A stretch of DNA of 64,000 nucleotides, from assembly GCF_000820225.1 (NCBI RefSeq), contig NZ_CDDK01000031.1, positions 133,032-197,031 of the forward strand, read 5' to 3'. The notes under the pieces are model-generated. The model was not told where the DNA came from, did no database searches, and saw only the letters and a program-made list of their open reading frames with translations. Shown in pieces: positions 18,615 to 31,511 of this stretch. Source of the DNA: Aeromonas veronii bv. veronii. Lineage in GTDB: Bacteria > Pseudomonadota > Gammaproteobacteria > Enterobacterales > Aeromonadaceae. The translations under genes and the position numbers were made by a program. The first letter of the stretch is position 1. Each line of letters starts with the position of its first letter.

Positions 18615-19550
18615 ATGTGTATGAAGGGAATGAAAAGAGAAGAGCAGATTGCTGGGCTGCTGGCGGCACTGGAGCAAGTCATTCTGGGCAAGCCGCTACA
18701 GCTGAAAATCGCGCTGGTGACCCTGCTGGCGCGCGGTCATCTGCTGATCGAGGATCTGCCCGGTATGGGCAAGACCACCCTAGCCCACGCGCTGGCACAG
18801 GTACTGGGGCTGGCATGCAGGCGGATGCAGTTCACCGCCGATCTGCTCCCCGCCGACCTGCTGGGGTTGCAGATCTTTGACCCCCAGCAACAAACATTTC
18901 GCTTTCACCCCGGCCCCATCTTCACCCAGGTTCTACTGGCAGACGAGATCAACCGTGCCAGCCCCAAGGTCCAGAGCGCCCTGCTGGAGGCGATGGCCGA
19001 GGGCAAGGTGAGCATTGAGGGCCACACGCACCCACTCCCCGATCCATTTTTCGTCATCGCCACCCAGAATCCGGCGGATCAGGCGGGCACCTATCCGCTG
19101 CCGGAGTCCCAGCTCGACCGCTTCGCCGTGCGACTCTCGCTAGGTTTTCCGCCGCGAGAAGCGGAGCGCCAGCTACTGCGGGGCAATCAGCCGACTGACC
19201 CGTTGCCCGCCATGCTGGATGCTGCCGGACTCGCCACCTTGCAAAGCGAAGGTGATGTTATCCATGTTTCCGATGCCACCCTCGACTACCTGCTGGCGCT
19301 GGTGTACCAGAGCCGCTTTGATGGGGATCTGCCACAGCCCCTCTCCCCCCGGGCAGCCCAGACCTTGCTGGCGGTGAGCCGGGCCTGGGCACTGGTAGCC
19401 GGGCGGCGCTTTGTCACGGTGGAGGATGTGCAGGCAGTCTTCCCCTATGTGGCCGAGCATCGGCTGCGGGGCAGCTTTGGCGTGCAGCACGGAGAAGCCT
19501 GTCCCCTGAGCCAGCGGTTGCTGGCCCGGGTCGATCCGGACAATCCCTGA
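18615..19550 (+). CDS. MoxR-family AAA+ ATPase
   Basis: 311 residues. The Walker A motif is GMGKTT near residue 51, Walker B LLADEINRA near 111, sensor 1 is in FFVIATQNP near 143, and an arginine-finger region PESQLDRF follows. MoxR ATPases are thought to act as chaperones that assemble or activate partner proteins, often with von Willebrand factor or DUF58 proteins. The exact start is uncertain: ATGs at 18615, 18621 and 18630 are all close to AGGGA. The stop overlaps the next start as ATGA, so it leads a three-gene operon with a DUF58 protein and a transglutaminase-like membrane protein. Confidence 0.92.
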   Translation: MCMKGMKREEQIAGLLAALEQVILGKPLQLKIALVTLLARGHLLIEDLPGMGKTTLAHALAQVLGLACRRMQFTADLLPADLLGLQIFDPQQQTFRFHPGPIFTQVLLADEINRASPKVQSALLEAMAEGKVSIEGHTHPLPDPFFVIATQNPADQAGTYPLPESQLDRFAVRLSLGFPPREAERQLLRGNQPTDPLPAMLDAAGLATLQSEGDVIHVSDATLDYLLALVYQSRFDGDLPQPLSPRAAQTLLAVSRAWALVAGRRFVTVEDVQAVFPYVAEHRLRGSFGVQHGEACPLSQRLLARVDPDNP

Positions 19551-20545
19551 TGAGCAAATTGCTAAACCGTTGGCAGCAGTGGCGAGCCCGCTGGCAGCGG
19601 CGCTGGCTCGACCGCCGCATTCCCCCGGCCAGCCAGATCACGCTGGGTACCCGCAGCCTCTTTATCCTCCCCACCCGCATGGGGCTGCTCTATCTGCTGG
19701 TGCTGCTCGCCATCTATCTGCTCGGCACCAATTACCAGAACAATCTGGTGCTGCTGGTGGCCTACTGCCTCGGCAGCCTGTTTATGGCAGCCATGTGGCT
19801 CACCCACCGCAATCTGCTGGGGCTGGAGCTGCTGGGGGGCCCGCTGGTGCTGGGGGAAGCGGGTAGCCAGCTGCCGATCCGTATCTTGGTGCAGAGCCCT
19901 CGCCCGGTGCAGGCGCTCCGGTTTAGCCTCAACGAAGGCACCCTCTGGCTGGCACAGGCCGACGCTGTGCCCAGCACAGTTATCCTGCCAGTATCGGGCT
20001 CGCGCCGTGGGCCACTGCACCTTGGTCGATTGCGGGTCGAGAGCCGCTACCCTCTCGGCCTGTTTCGCTGCTGGTCCCTGCTGGACTTGCAACTGGAGGG
20101 CTGGATCTCCCCCAAACCGGCGTTCGGAGCGCTAAGAGGGGAACACGCGACCGAAAGCGAGGGGAATCAGGGCCAGCCGGCGCCGGCCACTCTCGGTGAC
20201 TTTGATACCCTGCGGACACATCAGGCCGGTGAACCACTGAGCCGGGTCGCCTGGAAGCAACTTGCCCAGGGGCGCGGCCTGCTGACCAAGCAGTTCCATG
20301 AACCGCTGCAGGATGACACTCGCCTCACCTTGCAGCGGGTCGCGGGTGGGGATCTGGAGCAGCGGCTGGCGGTGCTCGCCTGGTGGTGCGCCGATTACGG
20401 CAAGCGGGGCATCCCCTTTACCCTGACGCTGGCAAACCAGACACTGGGGCCCGATAGCAGTGCCGCCTTTGTGCTGCGCTGCCTGCTAGCACTGGCCCAG
20501 TTAGATGCCACACCACCGAAGAGCACGCCCGATGCTGCTCGATAA
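19550..20545 (+). CDS. DUF58 domain protein, partner of MoxR ATPase
   Basis: 331 residues. Two adjacent hydrophobic segments near 48-85 (MGLLYLLVLLAIYLLGTNY and LVLLVAYCLGSLFMAAMWL) anchor it in the inner membrane. The DUF58 core lies in the C-terminal part, with GDFDTLRTHQAGEPLSRVAW near 202 and a conserved Lys-rich QGRGLLTKQF after it. DUF58 proteins usually travel with MoxR and TgpA-like genes, as here. Translation is coupled to the preceding gene by ATGA, and its 3' end overlaps the next gene. The process served by the trio is not established. Confidence 0.9.
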   Translation: MSKLLNRWQQWRARWQRRWLDRRIPPASQITLGTRSLFILPTRMGLLYLLVLLAIYLLGTNYQNNLVLLVAYCLGSLFMAAMWLTHRNLLGLELLGGPLVLGEAGSQLPIRILVQSPRPVQALRFSLNEGTLWLAQADAVPSTVILPVSGSRRGPLHLGRLRVESRYPLGLFRCWSLLDLQLEGWISPKPAFGALRGEHATESEGNQGQPAPATLGDFDTLRTHQAGEPLSRVAWKQLAQGRGLLTKQFHEPLQDDTRLTLQRVAGGDLEQRLAVLAWWCADYGKRGIPFTLTLANQTLGPDSSAAFVLRCLLALAQLDATPPKSTPDAAR

Positions 20546-22544
20546 CCGCCGCCTGCTGCCACTCATCGCCCTGCAACAGCTGCTGCTGGTCGCGGCGCTC
20601 TGGCCCCAGTTGCAACTCTGGGTAGTAACAGTTGGCGCCATCACCCTCGGCGTCCGGGCCATTATGCTGTGGCGCGGCTGGCCGCCCCTGCCTGCCCGCG
20701 GGTTGGCGCTGCTGGCCATCACCACTGTGCTGTTGCTGGGGCTGCAGTGGCGCACATTGGGCACCCTGCCCGCCCTGATCAATCTGCTCTGGCTAGGCTA
20801 TAGCCTCAAGATGATCGAGGTACGGCGCGAGCGGGATATCGAGCAGGTGCTGCTGCTCGCCTTCTTTCTGATCGCGCTGGCGCTGGTGCAGCGACAGAGC
20901 ATCGGCTGGACGGCCGGAATGACAGTAGCGCTCTGGCTGGCAGTGACCGCGCTGGTGGCCGCCATCGCCCCCGAGCAGAAACGGCCTTGGCGCAGCGCGG
21001 GCGGCGCCCTGCTGCTGGCGCTTCCCCTGCTTATCACCCTGTTTTTGCTGCTGCCGAGGCTCCCGCCCCTCTGGCAGATGCCCACCACCAGCCGCGCCCT
21101 GTCGGGGCTCTCGGAAGAGCTGGCCCCCGGCGATATCAGCGAACTGGTCAACTCCTCGGAACTGGCGTTTCGGGTCACTTTTGCCGATGGCCCGCCCCCT
21201 GCCCGCGAGCGCTACTTTCCGGTGATGCGCCAAGAAGTTTTAGATGGCCAGCGCTGGTTGCTGAGCCCCGAGGTCAAAGCATGGCAGCAGACAGTGCCGG
21301 TGCAGACCGGGCTCACCCTTCTGGCATCTTCTCAGGCCAACACTCAACTGGCAGATAGCCCGTTGCCAGCCGGGAGCTACGAGGTGATCGCCGAGCCTCA
21401 GCGCCACCGCTGGGCCTTTGCCCTGAGTGAACCGCGTCTGCTGGCGGGCCCGGTTCTGCTCACCCCTCTCGACACCCTCTATCGGCAGGGGAGCGGCGAG
21501 GTGGCGATCCGTTATCGCATTGGCCGCGGCGAAGAACAGATCGAGGATGATAGCCAAGCCGCCCAGCGCAACCTGCAACTGCCAGCCGGAGGCAACCCGA
21601 GAGCGCGCGCTCACGGCCAAGGGCTGGCCGCACGCCACCCGGATCGCGCAGAGCTGGTCGCCGCCCTGCTCGAACAGTTTCGCAGCCAATCCTATTACTA
21701 CACCCTGACCCCGCCACGACTTGGCCGTGACGGGGTGGATGAGTTTCTGTTCGATACCAAGCAGGGCTTTTGCGGCCACTACGCCATGGCGACCGCTTTC
21801 GTGCTGCGCGCGGCCGGCATTCCGGCACGGCTGGTCACCGGTTATCTCGGCGGCGAGTGGAATCCCACGGGCAACTATCTGGCGGTACACCAGTTCGATG
21901 CTCATGCCTGGGTGGAGTATCTCGATGAAGGGGGAAAGTGGCAGCGAATCGACCCCACGGCGGCAGTGGCACCGGAGCGCATTGAAGGCGGCGTGAGGGA
22001 GGCGCTGAGCGACGAGTTTACCGCTGCCGACCCGCTCGCTTTGCAGCGTTATCGCAACTGGGCCCTGCTCAATCAACTGCGCTGGTGGGGCAACAATATC
22101 GACTACCAGTGGAGTCGCTGGGTGATTGGTTACGATGCGGGTCAGCTCTGGCAACAAATCGGCCTGCGCTGGCCCGCACTGGCGGGGCACACGCCCTGGT
22201 TGATCCTCGCCAGCCTGATGCTGGTCGCCCTGCTGGTGAGCCTGCCCCTGCTGTTGCCCGCCCGCCTGCCGCCAGAGCGGCGCATCTGGCAGCCCTTGCT
22301 CAAACGGGGCAAACGCAGTGGCTACCCACCCCAGCCCGCCGAGAGCATGGGGGCATGGTGCGAGCGGCTGGCACGGCTGCGTCCCGACCTTGCCCACTCC
22401 CTGCTAAAGAGTGCGTGGCTCTATCGCCGCTGGCGTTATGCCCCCCTCAACGACCGGCAACAAGGGCGCTGCTGGCGCCAGTTGCAACGGCGTGTCAGAC
22501 AGCTCGCCCAGCGCTGGGATCAGCCGCAGAAGAGCGGCTCATAA
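20532..22544 (+). CDS. TgpA-like transglutaminase membrane protein (DUF3488 plus transglutaminase core)
   Basis: 670 residues from an ATG overlapping the end of the DUF58 gene; a start nine codons earlier is possible. An N-terminal block of several membrane helices (about 1-190, DUF3488) is followed by a soluble transglutaminase-like domain with the complete triad: Cys414 in GFCGHY, His458 in DAHAW and Asp474 in RIDPTAAV. One more membrane helix near 560-585 and a C-terminal DUF4129-like tail complete the architecture. Pseudomonas aeruginosa TgpA has the same plan and is essential there. The catalytic domain probably faces the periplasm; its substrate is unknown. Confidence 0.9.
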   Translation: MLLDNRRLLPLIALQQLLLVAALWPQLQLWVVTVGAITLGVRAIMLWRGWPPLPARGLALLAITTVLLLGLQWRTLGTLPALINLLWLGYSLKMIEVRRERDIEQVLLLAFFLIALALVQRQSIGWTAGMTVALWLAVTALVAAIAPEQKRPWRSAGGALLLALPLLITLFLLLPRLPPLWQMPTTSRALSGLSEELAPGDISELVNSSELAFRVTFADGPPPARERYFPVMRQEVLDGQRWLLSPEVKAWQQTVPVQTGLTLLASSQANTQLADSPLPAGSYEVIAEPQRHRWAFALSEPRLLAGPVLLTPLDTLYRQGSGEVAIRYRIGRGEEQIEDDSQAAQRNLQLPAGGNPRARAHGQGLAARHPDRAELVAALLEQFRSQSYYYTLTPPRLGRDGVDEFLFDTKQGFCGHYAMATAFVLRAAGIPARLVTGYLGGEWNPTGNYLAVHQFDAHAWVEYLDEGGKWQRIDPTAAVAPERIEGGVREALSDEFTAADPLALQRYRNWALLNQLRWWGNNIDYQWSRWVIGYDAGQLWQQIGLRWPALAGHTPWLILASLMLVALLVSLPLLLPARLPPERRIWQPLLKRGKRSGYPPQPAESMGAWCERLARLRPDLAHSLLKSAWLYRRWRYAPLNDRQQGRCWRQLQRRVRQLAQRWDQPQKSGS

Positions 22545-22546
22545 AA

Positions 22547-22573
22547 GAAGGGGGAGCCACCGGCTCCCCCTTC
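22547..22573. terminator. Bidirectional terminator between tgpA-like gene and AGCS gene
   Basis: GAAGGGGGAGCC and GGCTCCCCCTTC form a perfect 12-bp stem around ACC. Four T follow on the minus side and an AGGTTTT run on the plus side, fitting two converging genes. Confidence 0.8.
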
Positions 22574-22606
22574 AGGTTTTAATCAAGAGGTTTGATTCAC
22601 CGCTTG

Positions 22607-24037
22607 TTATTTTTTGGTCGGATTGTCCCAAATCCCCTCTTCCAGCTGGGAGCGGATCTCGGGGTATTTGTTGGCATCGAAGGTGGGTACCTTGCCCAGC
22701 CGGAGCTGGTCGTTGTAATCCTTCGCCAGCTTGATGGCAACGCTGGAGAGCAGCAGGATCGCCACCAGGTTGACAATGGCCATCAGACCCATGGAGACAT
22801 CCGCCATGGCCCACACGATCGGCAACTCACCCACGGCACCGAACATCACCATCCCCAGCACGAACACCCGGAACAGCATCAGGCCGCCCTTGTGGTTGTG
22901 CTCGAGGAACACCAGATTGGTCTCGGCATAGGAGTAGTTCGCCACGATAGAAGTGAAGGCGAAGAAGAAGATGGCCGCAGCAATGAAGATGTTGCCACCG
23001 CTACCAATCTGGGAGGAGAGCGCCCGCTGGGTCAGCTCGACACCTGTCACGCCGGAGCCCGGCTCAAACTGACCTGACATCAGGATGATGGCGGCGGTAC
23101 AGCTGCAGATGACGATGGTGTCCATAAAGACCCCCAGCATCTGCACATAACCCTGGGAGGCCGGGTGCGGCGGATAGGGAGTGGCAGTCGCCGCAGCGTT
23201 GGGCGCAGAGCCCATCCCCGCTTCGTTGGAGAAGAGACCACGCTTGATACCGTTGATCATCGCCTGGGAGATGGCATAACCCAGCGCACCCGAGCCTGCC
23301 TGTTCAATCCCGAAGGCGGACTTGATGATCAGCATGAAGACATGAGGCAACTCGGTGATGTTCATCGCCACGATCACCAGCGCCAGCAGGATGTAGGCCA
23401 GCGCCATAAAGGGCACCACCAGCTCTGCAAAACGGGCGATGCCACGAATGCCGCCGAAGATAATCAGGCCGGAGAGCGCCACCAGCGCCAGACCGCTGAC
23501 CCAGTCAGGAATACCAAACGCCACCTTCATCGCCAGACTGATGGAGTTGGCCTGCACCGCGTTGAACACCAGACCAAATGCCAGGATCAGGCAGAGCGAA
23601 AACACCACCCCCATCCAGCGCATGCCAAGGCCTTTCTCCATGTAGTAGGCCGGGCCACCACGGTAGTTGCCATCCTCATCCTTGACCTTGTAGAGCTGGG
23701 CCAGGGTGCTTTCGACGAAGGCGGTCGCCATGCCGATAAAGGCAATCAGCCACATCCAGAAGATGGCGCCGGGGCCACCCAGATAGATGGCGACAGCCAC
23801 ACCGGCCAGGTTGCCGGTGCCGACACGGGCGGCAAGGCTGGTACAGAGGGCCTGGAAGGAGGAGATGCCCGCGTTGTCCGATTTACGGCTGTTTTTCAGC
23901 ACGGAAAACATGTGGCCAAAGTGACGGATCTGGATAAAACCCAGGCGGAAGGTGAAAAAGATACCGACCCCGATGAGCAGGTAGATGAGCACGGCTCCCC
24001 ACATCAGGTCGTTTAGCATCGCAATCAAGGTGTCCAT
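22607..24037 (-). CDS. Sodium:alanine/glycine symporter (AGCS family)
   Basis: 476 residues from an ATG with GAGAG a few bases upstream; in-frame starts at 24064 and 24211 look weaker. It has about 10 to 11 membrane helices and imports alanine or glycine with sodium across the inner membrane. Recognisable family segments are ALCTSLAARVGTGNLAGVA near 72, GGPGAIFWMW near 92, GGPAYYMEKGLG near 131, and FSNEAGMGSAPNAAA near 286. E. coli YaaJ/AlsT-type proteins share these. A PurR-type operator about 280 bases upstream suggests control with purine synthesis, which would fit glycine as substrate. Confidence 0.93.
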   Translation of the reverse strand: MDTLIAMLNDLMWGAVLIYLLIGVGIFFTFRLGFIQIRHFGHMFSVLKNSRKSDNAGISSFQALCTSLAARVGTGNLAGVAVAIYLGGPGAIFWMWLIAFIGMATAFVESTLAQLYKVKDEDGNYRGGPAYYMEKGLGMRWMGVVFSLCLILAFGLVFNAVQANSISLAMKVAFGIPDWVSGLALVALSGLIIFGGIRGIARFAELVVPFMALAYILLALVIVAMNITELPHVFMLIIKSAFGIEQAGSGALGYAISQAMINGIKRGLFSNEAGMGSAPNAAATATPYPPHPASQGYVQMLGVFMDTIVICSCTAAIILMSGQFEPGSGVTGVELTQRALSSQIGSGGNIFIAAAIFFFAFTSIVANYSYAETNLVFLEHNHKGGLMLFRVFVLGMVMFGAVGELPIVWAMADVSMGLMAIVNLVAILLLSSVAIKLAKDYNDQLRLGKVPTFDANKYPEIRSQLEEGIWDNPTKK

Positions 24038-24314
24038 AATTCTCTCGTTGTTATTCACATCCATGGCCAGTCTGCGCTGACCGTTTTCTGTCTGTCGTTT
24101 AATTAGCGTTTCGCTAAAGGGGCGGAATCTAGCACAGCGGGAGAGCCCGGAATAGTGATCCCGGTCACGCGAGACACAAAAAACGAACGGTAAAAGCCCA
24201 TAAAGCTCCATTTAAATCGCAAACTTTCAACAAACTCAATAATTCAATCAGACAGGCCACCATTAAGCCCCATAAGAGAACCATTTTGATATATCCCTGA
24301 TGAGCTATCCGAAA

Positions 24315-24330
24315 ACGCAAACGCTTGCAT
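24315..24330. promoter_or_regulatory. PurR-type operator
   Basis: The 16-mer ACGCAAACGCTTGCAT fits the PurR consensus ANGCAANCGNTTNCNT at every fixed position. It is 285 bases upstream of the AGCS symporter start and about 410 bases before tal. Other LacI-family regulators recognise similar sites. Confidence 0.65.
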
Positions 24331-24613
24331 GAAATGGCTTTCAAACGGCGATATTTCGCCAAACGTTTTCGCTGTAATTAAATTTCAAGTACGTAGCGAG
24401 ATAATTTATGTGATCGACGACACAAATATGGATATTGGCTAAAAAAGTTCAGCTGAAAGCAAACCGGAGCGAGGTCGAAGGGAAATGTAAAAAACCTTAC
24501 TAATCATATAGTTTCAAGCCATAAAACGGGATAACTCAACAGCCTGAATGTTTAACAACCAAGCGCCCCTATTGCAGGATGCAGCACATCAGTATTAATT
24601 AGGCAGGCAATGA

Positions 24614-24640
24614 CGATGGGCCGCTCCCATCGCGCTTTTC
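24614..24640 (+). terminator. Terminator-like hairpin in the tal upstream region
   Basis: CGATGGG and CCCATCG form a 7-bp stem with a five-base loop, followed by CGCTTTTC. It could end a short leader or small RNA, but could equally be chance. Confidence 0.3.
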
Positions 24641-24738
24641 TGAGCCTGAGGCACCAAGATCCTGTAATTTTATTTCAGAACCACCGTCTCAAGCCCGCAA
24701 CCCAGGGATTACTCCCTCATTAAGAGATGATATTCGCT

Positions 24739-25689
24739 ATGGCCGATAAATTAACCCAGCTGAAAGCCCTGACCACTGTTGTTGCCGACACCGGTGATAT
24801 CGAAGCCATCAAACGCTATCAGCCCATCGATGCCACCACCAACCCCTCTCTGGTTCTGAAGGCCTCCGAGATCCCCGAGTACGCTCCGCTGATCGAAGAC
24901 GCCATCAAATGGGCCAAAGCCCAGAGCCAGGACAAGGCACAGCAAATCATCGACGCGGGCGACAAGCTGGCCGTCAACATCGGTCTGGAAGTGCTGAAGA
25001 TCGTTCCGGGCCGCATCTCTACCGAAGTGGATGCCCGTCTCTCCTTCGATACCGAAGCCAGCATCGCCAAGGCCCGCAAGCTGATCCGTCTCTACAACGA
25101 AGCGGGTATCAGCAACGACCGCATTCTGATCAAGCTGGCCTCCACCTGGGAAGGGATCCGTGCCGCCGAGGTACTGGAGAAAGAGGGTATCCAGTGCAAC
25201 CTGACCCTGCTGTTCTCCTTCGCCCAGGCCCGTGCCTGTGCCGAAGCCGGTGCCTTCCTGATCTCCCCGTTCGTGGGTCGTATCCTCGACTGGTACAAGG
25301 CCAAAAATGGCCGTGATTACACCGCCAGCGAAGATCCGGGCGTGGTCTCCGTCACTTCCATCTACAACTACTACAAGCAGCACGACTACCCGACCGTGGT
25401 GATGGGCGCCAGCTTCCGCAACACCGGCGAGATCCTGGAACTGGCCGGTTGCGACCGCCTGACCATTGGCCCGGCCTTGCTGGAAGAGCTGAGCAAGACC
25501 GAAGGCGCCGTGGTACGCAAACTGGACTACACCGGTGAGCGCAAGGCCAAACCGACCCCGATGACCGAAGCCGAATTCCGCTGGGAACTGAACCAGGATG
25601 CCATGGCTCACGAGAAGCTGGGCGAAGGTATCCGCATGTTTGCTATCGACCAGGGCAAGCTGGAAACCATGCTGGCAAGCCGCCTGTAA
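24739..25689 (+). CDS. tal: Transaldolase
   Basis: 316 residues against 317 for E. coli TalB. It transfers a dihydroxyacetone unit between sugar phosphates in the pentose phosphate pathway through a Schiff base. DATTNPSLV near 31 is the first signature, and [18 protein letters not shown] near 125 contains the catalytic lysine in [20 protein letters not shown] near 94 and [13 protein letters not shown] near 222 are further conserved strands. The start giving [19 protein letters not shown] fits the family; an ATG four codons upstream is rejected. It ends in a strong terminator and is not linked to tkt here. Confidence 0.97.
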   Translation: MADKLTQLKALTTVVADTGDIEAIKRYQPIDATTNPSLVLKASEIPEYAPLIEDAIKWAKAQSQDKAQQIIDAGDKLAVNIGLEVLKIVPGRISTEVDARLSFDTEASIAKARKLIRLYNEAGISNDRILIKLASTWEGIRAAEVLEKEGIQCNLTLLFSFAQARACAEAGAFLISPFVGRILDWYKAKNGRDYTASEDPGVVSVTSIYNYYKQHDYPTVVMGASFRNTGEILELAGCDRLTIGPALLEELSKTEGAVVRKLDYTGERKAKPTPMTEAEFRWELNQDAMAHEKLGEGIRMFAIDQGKLETMLASRL

Positions 25690-25708
25690 TCAGTTCTTTT
25701 TTCTGATA

Positions 25709-25743
25709 AAAACCGGGCCCCTACCAAGGGGCCCGGTTTTTTT
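25709..25743 (+). terminator. Terminator of tal
   Basis: AAAACCGGGCCCCT and AGGGGCCCGGTTTT form a perfect 14-bp stem around ACCA, followed by three more T. Confidence 0.95.
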
Positions 25744-25848
25744 CATGGGCTTTTTTAGCGCTGTCATAGAGTCGTCACGAAAACGTTTTAATTTCAGATT
25801 CGTTATGTTATACGGGTGGTGAAAACGATAAAAACCAAGGAGGGAGCC

Positions 25849-26031
25849 ATGGAAATGTTCAACTTCGATTATGACGAGGTGGTTGAACTCGGTTCGCGTA
25901 GCCGCGGGACAACGGGAAAAAAACGTAAATGGCGTGAAATCGAGGCGTTGAAAGACAAACATCGCCTGCAGAAGGAGCTGCAATCCATCGATATCGCCTA
26001 TGAAGGTCTTACAGACGAGATTGAACTGTAA
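25849..26031 (+). CDS. Small DUF3545 family protein
   Basis: 60 residues from an ATG with an excellent AAGGAGG five bases upstream, preferred over a start at 25816. It begins MEMFNFDYDEVVELG, followed by a basic stretch (TGKKRKWREIEALKDK) and an acidic helical tail. This fits the small DUF3545 family found in Vibrio, Shewanella and Aeromonas. No signal, membrane segment or catalytic motif is visible, and the function is unknown. It has its own terminator and stands alone between tal and accA. Confidence 0.85.
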   Translation: MEMFNFDYDEVVELGSRSRGTTGKKRKWREIEALKDKHRLQKELQSIDIAYEGLTDEIEL

Positions 26032-26048
26032 TACTGCCAGACACCTGT

Positions 26049-26080
26049 AAAAGCGCTCCGCACAGTCGGGGCGCTTTTTT
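26049..26080 (+). terminator. Terminator of the DUF3545 gene
   Basis: AAAAGCGC and GCGCTTTT arms, extended by TCCG/CGGG, pair around a short loop and end in six T. Confidence 0.85.
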
Positions 26081-26263
26081 CTGCCGCAATCGGATGATCA
26101 CGTGGCTTGTCATGCCATCGCCAGCGATGCCAAAGGATGCTGTAGGCTACTGACAGTCATCACCAACAGCGTGGCATACCAACCCTGCCCCTCACCCGCG
26201 AAGAGTGAGCGACGCCGTTTCAGGGCGCGTTGGGGCTCTCACCAAAATGGCAGATCAACCGCA

Positions 26264-26292
26264 ATAAAAAGCCCCCGTCGCTGACGGGGGCC
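26264..26292 (-). terminator. Terminator of the accA end of the supercluster
   Basis: GCCCCCGTC and GACGGGGGC form a 9-bp stem with loop GCT. Read on the minus strand it is followed by TTTTTAT. Confidence 0.9.
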
Positions 26293-26318
26293 TGAATACT
26301 CGGGATTGACGGCTGCGC

Positions 26319-27269
26319 TTAGCAGTAGCCGTAGCCCAGCAGACGCTGGTAACGCTGCTCCAGCAGTTGCTCGGTATCGAGCGGACGCAGGGCGTCCAGA
26401 TCCTGCTTGATGCGGGCTTTGAGGTTTTTAGCCATCTTCTCCACATCGCGGTGGGCACCACCGAGAGGCTCGTCGATCACGTGGTCGATCAGCTTGAGCT
26501 CTTTCAGACGCTGGGCAGTGATACCCATCGCTTCGGCAGCCACAGAAGCTTTGTCAGCGCTCTTCCACAGGATGGAGGCACACCCTTCCGGCGAGATGAC
26601 GGAGTAGGTGGAGTACTGCAGCATGTTGACGCGGTCACCCACGCCGATTGCCAGCGCACCACCGGAGCCACCCTCACCTATCACGGTGCAGACCACCGGC
26701 ACGGTCAGACCGGCCATCACTTTCAGGTTGCGGGCAATCGCCTCGGACTGGCCACGCTCTTCGGCACCGACGCCAGGGTAAGCGCCCGGGGTGTCGATAA
26801 AGGTGATGATCGGCATCTTGAAGCGCTCGGCCATCTCCATCAGACGCAGGGCCTTGCGGTACCCTTCCGGACGCGGCATGCCGAAGTTGCGCTTGATCTT
26901 CTCTTTGGTCTCGCGACCCTTCTGGTGACCAATCACCATCACCGGCTCGCCGTCAAGACGGGCGATGCCGCCGACGATAGCCTTGTCATCGGCATAGGCG
27001 CGATCGCCAGCCAACTCGTCGAAATCGGTGAAGATATGCTCGATATAGTCAAAGGTGTAGGGGCGCTGGGGATGACGCGCCATCTGGGATACCTGCCAGG
27101 CACCCAGATCACCGAAGATCTTCTTGGTCAGCTCTTCGTTTTTCTTCTCCAGCCGGCGGATCTCGTCTTTCAGATCCACGGCGTGATTGCCTTCACTCAC
27201 ATGTTTGAGTTCATCAATCTGCGCCTGCAACTCGGCAATCGGCTGTTCAAAATCCAGAAAAAGACTCAT
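26319..27269 (-). CDS. accA: Acetyl-CoA carboxylase carboxyltransferase subunit alpha
   Basis: 316 residues against 319 in E. coli. With AccD it forms the carboxyltransferase that moves CO2 from biotin to acetyl-CoA, making malonyl-CoA for fatty-acid synthesis. The N-terminal coiled region ([17 protein letters not shown]) and the crotonase-like core, with [18 protein letters not shown] near 157 and [15 protein letters not shown] near 202, are intact. It is the last gene of the dnaE end of the cluster, separated from dnaE by only 15 bases, and is followed by a strong terminator. Confidence 0.97.
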   Translation of the reverse strand: MSLFLDFEQPIAELQAQIDELKHVSEGNHAVDLKDEIRRLEKKNEELTKKIFGDLGAWQVSQMARHPQRPYTFDYIEHIFTDFDELAGDRAYADDKAIVGGIARLDGEPVMVIGHQKGRETKEKIKRNFGMPRPEGYRKALRLMEMAERFKMPIITFIDTPGAYPGVGAEERGQSEAIARNLKVMAGLTVPVVCTVIGEGGSGGALAIGVGDRVNMLQYSTYSVISPEGCASILWKSADKASVAAEAMGITAQRLKELKLIDHVIDEPLGGAHRDVEKMAKNLKARIKQDLDALRPLDTEQLLEQRYQRLLGYGYC

Positions 27270-27284
27270 AGGGCCTTAGAACCT

Positions 27285-30764
<3,480 letters not shown>

Positions 30765-30802
30765 CGTCATCTCCTCTCGCTGCTCAAACTAAATGGCATG
30801 GT

Positions 30803-31393
30803 CTACTCGATCCCCAGTGCACGGCGCACCGGTTTGAAGCTCTTGCGATATTCGGGCAACGGGCCACGCTCGGCCAGAATGGCGAGGTGCTCAGCGGTCG
30901 GATAACCCTTGTGACGGGCAAAACCATATTCGGGATGACGGCTGTCCAGCTCGGTCATCTCGCCGTCGCGGGTCACCTTAGCGAGGATCGAGGCGGCACT
31001 GATGGCGGCCACCAGGCTATCGCCCTTGACCACAGCGCGCGCTTCCATCGGCAATGCCGGGCAACGGTTGCCATCGATAAAGACCAGCTCGGGGGTGACC
31101 TTCAGTCCCGCCACGGCGCGCTGCATCGCCAGCATGGTGGCATGCAGGATGTTGAGCTCGTCGATCTCCGCCGGGCTGGCGCGACCGATGGCCCAGGCGA
31201 GCGCTTTCTCTTTGATCTCGTCAAACAGCGCCAGCCGCTTCTTCTCGGAGAGCTTCTTGGAGTCGTTGAGCCCCGCGATCGGATTGGCGGGATCGAGAAT
31301 GACCGCAGCGGTGACCACGTCACCCACCAGCGGGCCACGGCCCACTTCGTCCACACCGGCAACCAGCTTGTCGTCAGGAATATCGATCATCAT
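30803..31393 (-). CDS. rnhB: Ribonuclease HII
   Basis: 196 residues. It cuts the RNA strand of RNA-DNA hybrids and single ribonucleotides in DNA. The signature [16 protein letters not shown] near 12 has the first two acidic active-site residues, [10 protein letters not shown] near 44 is typical, and VFIDGNRCP plus [12 protein letters not shown] supply the rest of the DEDD set. Two adjacent ATG codons exist; the first has AAGG eight bases upstream. It follows lpxB after a hairpin and precedes dnaE, as in E. coli. Confidence 0.97.
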   Translation of the reverse strand: MMIDIPDDKLVAGVDEVGRGPLVGDVVTAAVILDPANPIAGLNDSKKLSEKKRLALFDEIKEKALAWAIGRASPAEIDELNILHATMLAMQRAVAGLKVTPELVFIDGNRCPALPMEARAVVKGDSLVAAISAASILAKVTRDGEMTELDSRHPEYGFARHKGYPTAEHLAILAERGPLPEYRKSFKPVRRALGIE

Positions 31394-31407
31394 CTTGTAG
31401 CCTTGAA

Positions 31408-31431
31408 TCAAAACAGGCCCCGTGGGGCCTG
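31408..31431 (-). terminator. Hairpin between lpxB and rnhB
   Basis: CAGGCCC and GGGCCTG pair around CGTG. On the minus strand TTTTG follows, so it can terminate or attenuate transcription before rnhB. Confidence 0.7.
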
Positions 31432-31511
31432 ACAGGGGTCGACTGGCGCGGCATTACCGCTCGAAAACGAATGTACGGGTAGCGCGGCGCAATCGACGGT
31501 CCGAAATAGCG

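Larger units (their letters stand above)
24038..24738. promoter_or_regulatory. Divergent AGCS symporter / tal regulatory region
   Basis: This 701-base gap is AT-rich and contains the promoters of both genes. It holds the PurR-type palindrome at 24315-24330 and a terminator-like hairpin at 24614-24640 on the tal side. No protein gene is supported; an untranslated small RNA ending at that hairpin cannot be excluded. Confidence 0.5.
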
